Shown: one piece after another, positions 10,648-19,300 of the stretch | Numbering within the stretch: position 1 is the stretch's first letter | How the letters are laid out: each line of letters starts with the position of its first letter | Assembly: GCF_011602365.1 (NCBI RefSeq) | Contig: NZ_JAAONZ010000002.1 | Coordinates: 62,001 to 126,000 of the forward strand | Source: Pseudomaricurvus hydrocarbonicus | GTDB taxonomy: Bacteria > Pseudomonadota > Gammaproteobacteria > Pseudomonadales > Cellvibrionaceae | Reading direction: 5' to 3' | DNA: 64,000 bases | The notes under the pieces: model-generated | Seen by the model: the letters and a program-made list of their open reading frames with translations, nothing else | The model's database searches: none | What the model was told of the DNA's origin: nothing | Program-made: the position numbers and the translations under genes

Positions 10648-11802
10648 TCAGCCTTGAAGGGTAAATGCCTGTTGGCCAAAACGCTGCAACTGCATTTCCT
10701 GTAATCGACTCAAGCTGCGGCGGAATGGAAAGGCCAGGTGACCTTCCGTATACAGTTCTGTTAGCGGCACCTGCGCTTCAATATACAAGGGCACCTGCCG
10801 GTCATAGCACTCATCCACCAGGGCAATAAAACGGCGCACGCTGTCATCGGTGATGGATAGCGCAGGCAGCTCGCGGTCTCCGGCGGCGACGCGCTCCACG
10901 CCATTCTCTGTGCCACGTGCAATCCTGGCGGCTCGTCGACTGGCGCTCAGGCTCGGTACCTTGCCGAGCAAAATCGTCGGAAAACGATCACACAGGGCAA
11001 TAAAGTCTACTGCCGCAAACGGTTGACCACACAGACTCTCAAACTCCAGCCAAATGGCGGCATCGCTGCAACCCAGCACCGGCAACTGACGCCCGCCCAA
11101 TAGCAGCGAGTGCTCTACCGCAGCCTGGGAACCGCTCAACCGCTCAAACAGGGCCGGCAACACCTCGGCATTCCCCACCCAGTAACGCTGGCAAACGGTG
11201 CCAGGATGCTGACGATGATCCTGACCGCCGTCGACTTCAACCACCTGCATATGGGCCTGCAACGCGGCGATGGCGGGCAAAAACCGATCGCGGTTGAAGC
11301 CATCGGCGTAAAGTTGTTGCGGGGGCTGGTTAGACGTAGCGACCACCACGACCCCAGCATCGAACATCGCCTGAAACAAAGGCCCCAGCAGCATCGCATC
11401 ACCAATATCACTGACGAACAGCTCATCAAAGCAGAGCACCCGCACGTCGTGCGCAAGCTCCCGCCCCAGCGCCAACAGCGGATTGGCGGTGCCGGTCAAG
11501 GCAAACAATCGACGGTGAACCCACCGCATAAAATGGTGGAAATGCTGGCGCCGCGCGGGCACTTGCAGACTGTGATAAAAGGCATCCATCAACCACGTCT
11601 TGCCGCGCCCTACCGGCCCCCACAGATAAATACCGGCACCGGGTTGAAGAGTTCCAGAGTGAGCAGGATTGGCGTGCATGGCTTGATAGCAGTCTTCGAG
11701 CACCTGTAGCGCACGCTCCTGGGCCGGATCGGCGACAAAACCCTGCTGAATTTTAGCCTGCAGGTAAGCTTGTTGGGGAGAGAGTGAGCGCATGGCGGAC
11801 AT
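10648..11802 (-). CDS. zapE: ZapE, AFG1-like cell-division ATPase
   Basis: AFG1-type P-loop ATPase linked to Z-ring constriction in E. coli. 'LSPQQAYLQAKIQQGFVADPAQERALQVLEDCY' is the typical N-terminus; Walker A is GPVGRGKT, Walker B region 'VRVLCFDELFVSDIGDAMLL', and 'VVVVATSNQPPQQLYADGFNRDRFLPAI' is the family's sensor region. Starting at ATG 11802 gives 384 residues, near the usual 360-375; ATG 11793 is equally possible. Neither has a good ribosome-binding site. The open frame extends to 11919, but the extra part does not resemble the family. Confidence 0.9.
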   Translation of the reverse strand: MSAMRSLSPQQAYLQAKIQQGFVADPAQERALQVLEDCYQAMHANPAHSGTLQPGAGIYLWGPVGRGKTWLMDAFYHSLQVPARRQHFHHFMRWVHRRLFALTGTANPLLALGRELAHDVRVLCFDELFVSDIGDAMLLGPLFQAMFDAGVVVVATSNQPPQQLYADGFNRDRFLPAIAALQAHMQVVEVDGGQDHRQHPGTVCQRYWVGNAEVLPALFERLSGSQAAVEHSLLLGGRQLPVLGCSDAAIWLEFESLCGQPFAAVDFIALCDRFPTILLGKVPSLSASRRAARIARGTENGVERVAAGDRELPALSITDDSVRRFIALVDECYDRQVPLYIEAQVPLTELYTEGHLAFPFRRSLSRLQEMQLQRFGQQAFTLQG

Positions 11803-12187
11803 GATGAATGATCGGGTTACTGCGATCAAATAAACAATGGATCCGCTCACACCGCGGGCCTCATTCATTGTCAAAGGAGAAATCTGGCAGCCGTCCAGGT
11901 CCATGCCCACTTGAACCACCCTCCGGTCGGAGTTAAATCGCCTTTAGCCGCATTTAAATACCCGCCCTGGTGATTGCCCTTGCCCGCTCCTAACATCATC
12001 CCGGGAATACGCCAAAGTGCACGATCAACCGACCGGCTCAAAGACACCCCTGCCGAACATCGCCCATCACTCCATGAAACAGACGCATTCAGCGGCCACC
12101 AGCCAGAAAACGCGGGCTCATTATGAACGCCATGACGATTGAATCCGCGCACCTTGCAAGTGCAGCCTCCTGAATTCAAATCAACGT
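11803..12187. other. Intergenic between tetR and zapE, nothing recognised
   Basis: 385 bp. A 102-codon frame on the minus strand (11871-12179) has no ribosome-binding site or family resemblance, and I do not call it. Confidence 0.5.
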
Positions 12188-12772
12188 TCAGTGAGCACTA
12201 ATAAATTCAAGTTCAGATTTCAGTAACTCCAATTGGGTTTTTGCCGTCCAGTGGTCGGGCATTTGCACCCACAATGCGGCGATACCATTGATTAGAGCCA
12301 ACAGGCGCTGAGCCTGAGCCACACAGTCAACAGACTCGGCAAGTTCACCGCGAGCTTTGGCCGCCTCCAGCACATCAATAAACAGTGTGCTGGCTTCCAA
12401 CAAGCCCTTGCTGCTCTCCTTTTCCAGTGCAGGGTTTCCACTTGCCATGCCCCAAAGACCGAACCAAACGATCCAGTCGCTACGCTGACTTGCGTTAGTG
12501 GGTAGACACTCTTTCAGGCAATCAAAGACGTTTTTTCCCGCAAGGAGCGCTCGCTCAACACGGAAGCGTGTCCGGTCTCGTGCAGAAAGGTAGGTAAAGC
12601 TGATCAAATCATCTTTGTTGTGGAAGTAGTGTCCAATGACGGCGGTACTGAAGCCTGCCTCTTTCGCCGCAGATCGAACCGTCACCGCCTGAATTCCACC
12701 CCGGGCCACCAGTCTTCCCACAGCCGCAGCGACCTCCAACCTTCGGGCATCATGATCAACAATTGCGGGCAC
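12188..12772 (-). CDS. TetR/AcrR-family transcriptional regulator (BetI-like)
   Basis: A 194-residue repressor-type protein. The N-terminal helix-turn-helix is clear: 'LEVAAAVGRLVARGGIQAVTVRSAAKEAGFSTAVIGHYFHNKDDLISF' (about residues 12-59). The C-terminal half ('ALLAGKNVFDCLKECLPTNASQRSDWIVWFGLWG') resembles BetI-type ligand domains. It is divergent from the NTF2-like/PhyH pair and separated from it by a 266-bp AT-rich region holding a 16-bp palindrome, so autoregulation and control of that pair are likely but inferred. The ligand is unknown. Confidence 0.9.
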   Translation of the reverse strand: MPAIVDHDARRLEVAAAVGRLVARGGIQAVTVRSAAKEAGFSTAVIGHYFHNKDDLISFTYLSARDRTRFRVERALLAGKNVFDCLKECLPTNASQRSDWIVWFGLWGMASGNPALEKESSKGLLEASTLFIDVLEAAKARGELAESVDCVAQAQRLLALINGIAALWVQMPDHWTAKTQLELLKSELEFISAH

Positions 12773-12928
12773 GACCTACTCCTGTTTAGAACGTTTTAAC
12801 GCATCTGCGCAACAACTTCTTTATATTACAAAAACTTTTAAACCTCAATAAAAAAAACAATAAATATACTTATAAAACAGTGAGTTATAAATTTTATAGC
12901 GTATAAATCAACTTTTTTCCTTTTATTT

Positions 12929-12944
12929 TATTACGAGCGTAATA
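12929..12944. promoter_or_regulatory. Candidate TetR-family operator
   Basis: Perfect palindrome TATTACG-AG-CGTAATA, which extends with one mismatch by about 4 bp on each side. It sits 95 bp before the NTF2-like start, in an AT-rich stretch that must hold the promoters of both divergent units. Size and symmetry suit a TetR dimer. No binding data are available. Confidence 0.55.
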
Positions 12945-13038
12945 TAATAAAGCCAGCAAGGGGTTACCCCAAGCAGATGAACACTTATCTCAGATGCACG
13001 ACAAGCACATGTCGATACCAATAACTAAGGAGCTAAAT

Positions 13039-13488
13039 ATGAGTGATCAACTAACGCTACAAGACCGCCGCGACCTGGAAGACGCGCTGCTCGATTATCT
13101 GACCGCTGTTGATGGACTGACTGATCTGGATGCAATGGTGGCAGTCTTTACCGAAGATGCGGTACTGGACCTCTCAGGACTGGACCTGGGTGTTTTTGAA
13201 GGCGCAGGTGCCATTCGTGAGTTCTATGCGCAAGTCTTTGAGACCATGTCCCATCACATGCACACGCTGACCAACTTCCGAGTGACTGAATATGCTGGCG
13301 ATACAGCGCGCTGTTATGCCTATATTTGTGGCATGGGACGCTCACATAAGGGTGTCAACATTCAAGTGTATGTCTACTACGACCTTAAGATGCGTCGCAC
13401 CTCAAACGGCTGGAAAATCGCACATTTTTATGAAGCACCCAAGCTGCCCATGCCTGACTCAGTAGGCCAAGTTCATAACGACAAGTAA
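13039..13488 (+). CDS. NTF2-like (SnoaL-type) family protein
   Basis: 149 residues from ATG 13039, chosen because AAGGAG lies 6 nt upstream; the frame is open back to 12994. The pattern 'DRRDLEDALLDYLTAVDGLTDLDAMVAVFTEDAVLDLSGLDLGVFEGAGAIREFYAQVF...MHTLTNFRVTEYAGDTARCYAYICG' is the alpha+beta cone of NTF2/SnoaL-like proteins, often small hydrolases, isomerases or dioxygenase beta subunits. The next gene, a PhyH-type oxygenase, follows after 27 bp and is surely co-transcribed, so the pair probably acts on one small molecule. The substrate is unknown. Confidence 0.85.
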   Translation: MSDQLTLQDRRDLEDALLDYLTAVDGLTDLDAMVAVFTEDAVLDLSGLDLGVFEGAGAIREFYAQVFETMSHHMHTLTNFRVTEYAGDTARCYAYICGMGRSHKGVNIQVYVYYDLKMRRTSNGWKIAHFYEAPKLPMPDSVGQVHNDK

Positions 13489-13515
13489 CTTACGGCTTTT
13501 CGATCAGGAGGCAAC

Positions 13516-14388
13516 ATGTCGAACTCTAAAGAAATACGCACAAACCTAAGTGAAAAGAACAGCTTCTCCGAAAGATTCCATCGCGATGGGTTTTTGATCG
13601 TCGAAGGGGCATTCAATGATGAGCAGATGAAGCTCATAGAAGCAGCTTACCAGGGCAACCTGGACAACCCCTCCGCACTTACTCAGCATCTCTACGCAGA
13701 GTCTGGCGGAACTTTCATCCAGTCTGTCGAGGACTCAAGCAGCAAACCAGCATTCAAAACAATGTTTGAGCAAACCCCCATCGTTGAAATCTGCAAAAAA
13801 GCTTTCGGTTCTGGAGATGTCTGGTATTTCCACGACCAACTGTTCTATAAGGACGGTGGCGAAAAGCCAGTAAGGCGAACGCCTTGGCATCAGGACACAC
13901 CCTACCACGCAATGGATGGAAGCAAGTTTGTTGTCTTCTGGATTCCGATGCACGATATCCCTGAGGAGTCAGCGCTCGAAATAGTCCGAGGGTCGCACAA
14001 ACAGACACTTTACAACCCTTCGTTCTTCGATCCGAGCGATGACACACTCCCGTTATACGATGAGAAGGAAATGCCCCGCCTGCCAGAAATTGAAGCCGAG
14101 CGTGACAAGTGGGACATCATGCCCTGTGGCATGAAGCGTGGCGACCTGCTGATTTTCCACCCAAGCTGCCTGCACGGCGGCGGCCCCTCACCGGCAGGCT
14201 CTACAAGACGCAGCCTCTCACTCCGAATGATTGGCGACGATATGGTCCGCGTAACAAGGCCTGGCGCCAACCTGGATTCCCCAACCGCGAAGAATGTCGG
14301 CGATGACGAGGAAGAGTTGACGGCGCGCATCAACAGTCTTCCTCTGGGAAGCCCAGTGTACGAAGCCGGTTTGGCCAAGCTGAGCTGA
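13516..14388 (+). CDS. Phytanoyl-CoA dioxygenase (PhyH) family protein
   Basis: 290-residue Fe(II)/2-oxoglutarate-dependent oxygenase family member. 'FHRDGFLIVEGAFNDEQMKLIEAAY' is the usual N-terminal helix region. The iron triad appears as HQD in 'TPWHQDTPYHAMDG' (His and Asp) and the distal His in 'FHPSCLHGGGPSPAG', with an Arg shortly after ('STRRSLSLR') that would bind 2-oxoglutarate. AGGAGG precedes the ATG by 6 nt. It could hydroxylate a lipid, terpene or small xenobiotic; the sequence does not say which. A hairpin with arms GTTCTGG/CCAGAAC begins about 10 bp after the stop but lacks a good T-run. Confidence 0.9.
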   Translation: MSNSKEIRTNLSEKNSFSERFHRDGFLIVEGAFNDEQMKLIEAAYQGNLDNPSALTQHLYAESGGTFIQSVEDSSSKPAFKTMFEQTPIVEICKKAFGSGDVWYFHDQLFYKDGGEKPVRRTPWHQDTPYHAMDGSKFVVFWIPMHDIPEESALEIVRGSHKQTLYNPSFFDPSDDTLPLYDEKEMPRLPEIEAERDKWDIMPCGMKRGDLLIFHPSCLHGGGPSPAGSTRRSLSLRMIGDDMVRVTRPGANLDSPTAKNVGDDEEELTARINSLPLGSPVYEAGLAKLS

Positions 14389-14762
14389 AGTTAAACGAGG
14401 TTCTGGGTCGCTCGGTCCAGAACTTCTCACTTCAAGCCCAGCAGAGAATGCGACACGTTGTGGCAATAGGCAGCAGGATTCCTGCAGCAGGCTGCACAAC
14501 ACCTAATGACCGCCCCATACTCCTCCTCATCCCCTTACACCTCATCCCCTTACTCCTCATCCCCTTTTTTGATCCACCTTATCCCATCCTCCAAACCCTC
14601 CAGCTTGAACGGGTAAACCAACCGAGTGAGCCTGCAGCGTATTGCGGATATTGATTTCAGCCATGATCCCTGTATTGTTATAGCAATTTTCGCGTCAGCA
14701 CCCAGAATTTATCGACATAATATGTTATAGGCTGACAAATTAAGGAGGGGCTGGGCACCCAC
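14389..14762. other. Intergenic with a 15-bp x3 tandem repeat
   Basis: No gene seen. Three 15-bp units (CCTCATCCCCTTACA-like) occupy 14525-14569, the third ending in a T-run. The AT-rich part around 14660-14740 probably holds the promoter of the next operon. Confidence 0.6.
14525..14569. repeat. 15-bp tandem repeat, three copies
   Basis: CCTCATCCCCTTACA / ...TTACT / ...TTTTT at 14525, 14540 and 14555. Confidence 0.9.
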
Positions 14763-15563
14763 ATGTTTCGCTATTTTGGCTTTGGCTCCAACATGAACAT
14801 GACATCGCTGCGGGCTAAGGGCTTAGAACCCCTGGCCGCTCGGCGTGCGGTTTTGCACGGTTGGCGCCTGCACTTCAATGTGCAGCACTTTTTTCGCCAC
14901 GAGGGCGGCGTCGGCAACATCGAGCGCAGCGACAACCCCGATGATCGGGTGCTCGGTGTCCTCTACGACTGCCCGGATGAAGCCCTGGAGCCTCTCGATG
15001 CCGCCGAGGCCTATGGCCACGGCTACGACCGCATCACCGTCGAACTGGAGACCGAAGCTGATGCCGAACCGGTTAACGCACTGACCTACGTCGGAATGCC
15101 CGAGTTTATCGATGACAACTGCCTGCCCAGTCGCCGCTACCTCAATATCGTGGTTGACGGTGCCCGTCGTGCCGGCCTCGACACCAGTTATGTACAGGAC
15201 CTGATGGCGCAGCCCGTCCATCAGCCACAAGACTATCCCCCGTTCTCGCCCCCAGCGGGTGATTACCCTCTCTTCAATGAGGGCTCGCTGGCGCAACAAC
15301 CTTTGTATACAGCACTGTGGGGTGCCGTGTTTGATATGTCGGCGGCACGTCCACTGCATGAATTTTTGAAGGGTTTCTTCGGCGGGCAAGATATGACACT
15401 GTTTCACCTAAAGCGATTGGACAGCAGTACCAGCAACGAATCAATGGACGATATCAGGCAGGGACGCCTCAATGAGCCCCAGCGACACTACCTCAATGCG
15501 TATCTCAACGAGTATGCCCGGGAGTATCGCTACGTGGGTCGCTTCAGTTATGAAAAAAATTGA
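14763..15563 (+). CDS. Gamma-glutamylcyclotransferase-like protein
   Basis: 266 residues. The opening 'MFRYFGFGSNMNMTSLRAKG' is the substrate-binding YxxGSNM motif of gamma-glutamylcyclotransferase-fold proteins, and a conserved acidic residue is likely in 'EPLDAAEAYGHGYDRITVEL'. Such enzymes form 5-oxoproline from gamma-glutamyl compounds. It is longer than the minimal fold (about 150-180), with a C-terminal extension ('LFHLKRLDSSTSNESMDDIRQG') of unknown role. AAGGAGGGG lies 12-13 nt before the ATG. The next gene starts 11 bp after its stop, so the three genes to 21648 look like one operon. Confidence 0.82.
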   Translation: MFRYFGFGSNMNMTSLRAKGLEPLAARRAVLHGWRLHFNVQHFFRHEGGVGNIERSDNPDDRVLGVLYDCPDEALEPLDAAEAYGHGYDRITVELETEADAEPVNALTYVGMPEFIDDNCLPSRRYLNIVVDGARRAGLDTSYVQDLMAQPVHQPQDYPPFSPPAGDYPLFNEGSLAQQPLYTALWGAVFDMSAARPLHEFLKGFFGGQDMTLFHLKRLDSSTSNESMDDIRQGRLNEPQRHYLNAYLNEYAREYRYVGRFSYEKN

Positions 15564-15574
15564 CGAGTGTAACG

Positions 15575-16345
15575 ATGGAACCGTTTCCCCCAACTTCATT
15601 ACCCCCCGCGCTACCCCATGGCGACCTGAAAGCAGTCCTTGCCGGTGTCTATTTTGTCAGCGGCGCCATGGATACCGTCCTCATGGATACGGATTGGCAG
15701 TTCAGCCGCAATATGACCGTGGTGCGCGAAGGCGAACGCCTGATCCTGATTAACAGCGTGCGCCTCAGCGATGAAGGCCTGGCAGAACTGGATAAACTTG
15801 GTCAGGTCACCGATGTCATTCGCCTCGGCGCCCTGCACGGGCGTGATGATGAGTTTTATGTGGGTCACTACGGTGCTCAATACTGGACCATGCCAGGATT
15901 GGACGCAGCACCATGCCAGCACGGAGTTGAAGCAGAACAAGCATTCGAGGGCAGCCAGATGACGGCACGCACTCTTACCGTGGACGGCCCATTACCCATT
16001 GCGGATGCCACCCTGTTTCAATTTGAGACCGCCCAGATTCCCGAAGGCATTCTACGCCTCGACCGCGCCGGCGGCATTGTCATTGCCTGCGATGCGCTGC
16101 AAAACTGGCTGGCACCGGACGAGTTTTTCTCTGATTCATCAACCGCCATGATGCAGGAGATGGGCTTTTTCACCCCGGCCAACCTCGGCCCCGTCTGGCT
16201 TCAGGCAGCGGCTCCAACGGCGGACGACTTTAACCGCCTCAAGGCACTGTCGTTCAAGCACGCCTTGTGCGGCCACGGCGACCCCCTGCTCGAGACCGCA
16301 CACGAAGCCTATTGCAAGACCTTTAACCGACTTTTCGACGTCTGA
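15575..16345 (+). CDS. Metallo-beta-lactamase-fold-like protein lacking the usual metal ligands
   Basis: 256 residues from ATG 15575 (a TTG at 15560 is the only earlier option). 'NMTVVREGERLILINSVRLSDEGLAELDKLGQVTDVIRLGALHGRDDEFYVGHYGAQYWTMPG' and 'FQFETAQIPEGILRLDRAGGIVIACDALQNW' resemble the strand-helix order of the DUF4336/MBL-like group. I see no HxHxDH motif; only scattered His residues ('GALHG', 'ALCGHGDPL') remain, so hydrolase activity cannot be assumed. It lies between the cyclotransferase-like gene and the giant signalling gene, with 23 bp to the latter. Assignment is by overall pattern only. Confidence 0.55.
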   Translation: MEPFPPTSLPPALPHGDLKAVLAGVYFVSGAMDTVLMDTDWQFSRNMTVVREGERLILINSVRLSDEGLAELDKLGQVTDVIRLGALHGRDDEFYVGHYGAQYWTMPGLDAAPCQHGVEAEQAFEGSQMTARTLTVDGPLPIADATLFQFETAQIPEGILRLDRAGGIVIACDALQNWLAPDEFFSDSSTAMMQEMGFFTPANLGPVWLQAAAPTADDFNRLKALSFKHALCGHGDPLLETAHEAYCKTFNRLFDV

Positions 16346-16368
16346 TCGAACGGCAAGGGAGACGCAAG

Positions 16369-19300
16369 GTGACTGAGGGTCTGCAAATACCCGGCTACGA
16401 GGTCGGTTCTGTTCTGTGTCGGCACAACGACCGGGTGGTTTATCGCGCTCGTCGTCTTGCCGACAGTGCCCCCGTGACTCTGGAGACACTTGAAGCGGAA
16501 TACCCTGATCGCCAGCAAATCGCTCGCATACGTCGAGAGGGAGCCATCGCCCAGCGTCTGGAAGACATCAATGGGGTACGCCAGATATACGGCGTCGTCC
16601 CCCATGGCAGCGGCAACCTGGCCCTGGTCGGCGAAATCTTAGAAAGCACCCTGCGGTCCCGCCTTGAGCAGGCAAAGTCTGACCCGGCAAATGGCAACGG
16701 CTTACTCGTGGCCGAAGTCCTCGACATCGCCATTGATCTCACACGCACACTGGGCCAGATCCATGCCCGGGATCTTGTGCACAAGGCTCTAACCCCGGAG
16801 CATGTATTTTTCGTTGCGGCCACTGGCTCGATTGCCCTGGCCGGTTTCGGCATCACCTCGGAACTGGACCAGGAACGTCAAGCGGTGCAGATGTCTCGTC
16901 GGCTTGAGGGGCCGCTTCCCTACATGTCACCAGAGCAAACCGGACGCATGAACCGGGATCTGGACTACCGCTCTGACTACTATTCCCTTGGCGTGCTGCT
17001 GTTTGAGCTGCTGACCGGTCAACGCCCCTTCCAGGCGGACAACCAGCTGGAATGGGTGCACAGCCACATCAGCCGCCTGCCTCCGGCCCCCCATGACATT
17101 GCCCCCCAGGTGCCGGAAGCCATTTCGGCCATCGTCCTCAAGCTGCTGGCCAAAAACCCCGAGGCCCGCTACCAGAGCTCGGCGGGCTTGATACACGACC
17201 TGGAACTCTGCGCCGACCGGCTGACGACAGGCCAGACCATTGAGCCCTTCGCACTGGGCCAAAACGATGTGGTGCAGAAATTCCTGGTACCGCAAGGCCT
17301 CTATGGCCGCGAACGCGAACTGCAGGAATTGCTGGCGTTGTTTGAGGCGGCGGTACTCGGGGGGAACGAGTTTTGCCTGGTGCACGGCTACTCCGGAGTG
17401 GGCAAATCGGCCCTCGTTAACGAGATTGACCGCCCCCTGGTGCGCGAACGCGGGTTTCTGGTGCAGGGCAAGTTCGACCAATATCAGCAGGGTGAGGCTT
17501 ACGCCCCCCTCGCCGCGGCTTTCCGCGGCCTGGTGCAGCGGCTGCTGGCGGAGCCTGAGGCCTCGCTGAAAAAGTGGCGTGAACGCCTGCTGGAGGCGCT
17601 GGCGCCAAACGCACAACTGGTGGTAGAACTGGTGCCCGAGCTGGAACTGATCATTGGCCGCCAGCAGGCCGTGGCCAAATTGCCACCGGCGGAGGCCCGC
17701 AACCGTTTGCACCTCGTACTGACGGCTTTTTTGCGCGTGTGCGCCGGAGAGGGGCACCCAGTGGTGCTGTTTCTCGACGATTTGCAATGGAGCGATATCC
17801 CCACGCTGGAACTGTTGCGGCGCCTGGTCACCTCCCACGACCTGAGTCACCTGCTGTTAATCGGAGCCTATCGCAGTAACGAGGTGGGTGTGGGTCACCC
17901 CCTGCGCCTGTTACTCGATGACCTGCAACCGCAGAGACTTATCCGTCAGCTGCCCATTGGCCCTCTGAACCCGGGCTCGGTAGCGCAGCTGGTGGCCGAC
18001 GCCCTGTGTCGCGACGTCAGCGAAACGCGGCGCCTGAGTGACATGCTTTACGCCAAGGCTCAGGGCAATCCGTTCTTCACTAATGAGCTGTTGCGCGAAC
18101 TCCATAAACAGGAAGCCATTTCTTTTGATCCCGCTGCTGGTCGCTGGGATTGGGACCTGGACGCTGCCCAATGGTCAGGGGTCAGCAGCGACGTCGTCGA
18201 GTTTATGGTGGATAACCTGCGGCGGCTGACACCGGAGACCCAACGAGTGTTGCAATTGGCGGCCTGCATCGGTGGCACCTTCGACCTGCAGACACTGGCG
18301 GTCATCTACCAGCAACCCCTCGCCGAGACCGCCGCGAGACTGCTGCCGGCGCTTAAGCAGCACACCATTATCCCTTTGCACAGTGACTATCGGCTGCTGG
18401 GCACGGAGCAGATCCATGCTCAGCAACAAACTGCTTGTTCTGTCGAAGAAAACCTGCAAGCGGAGCATACAACAGACGGGGATGACATCCTCCCCTCCCT
18501 CAACCCGAACTATCGATTCCAGCATGACCGCGTGCATCAGGCGGCCTACGCGCTGATTGATGTACAGCAGCAACAAGCAGTGCACTACTCTGTCGGTCGC
18601 CTGATGCTGGAACACGCTGGTAACCGGACACCTGCAAACGGAGAAAAGACAAGCAGAGCTTCTGAAGATAGAAGTTCTGAAAAAAGAGAGGCTGAAAACC
18701 AGTATGTCGAGAGCTGTGCTACCGACTCAAAATTTGCCAATGACAGCGTCCCCGATGATCGCCTGATCGACATTGTCGGCCACCTCAATGAGGCTCGCTC
18801 ATTGATCAAAACCGACACCGAGCGGCTGCAGCTGGCCGCATTGAATTTACGGGCCGGGATACGCGCCAAGCACTCCGCTGCCTACGAGGCGGCATTGAAC
18901 TATCTGCGAGTGGCCGCCGAGCTGCTGCCCGGTGATCCCTGGCAGGAGACTCCGGCACTAATGCAATCACTGGCTGCGGAAACCCAGCAGTGCACCTACC
19001 TCACCGGCCGCACCGAAGAGGCGGAGCGCTGGATCGAGCTGATGATGCAGCACGCGCATTCTGACCTGGAGCGCGGCAATATTTTCGCCATCCGCACTCG
19101 CCAGTACGCCACCCTGGGCCGCATGGAAGACTCTATTCTGTCCGCCATCCAGGGACTCAACCTGCTCGGCGTAGCCTTCACCGATCAACCCACCCTGGCG
19201 GATATTGCCGAGGAGCGACACCGGGTCCTGGTGAACCTCGGCGACCGGGCGATCGAAGATCTGGTGGATGCCCCGCTGGTGCAGGATGAAGCCACACTGA

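Noticed and set aside
11871-12179. 102-codon minus-strand frame between tetR and zapE
   Set aside because: Composition and lack of a ribosome site suggest a chance frame.
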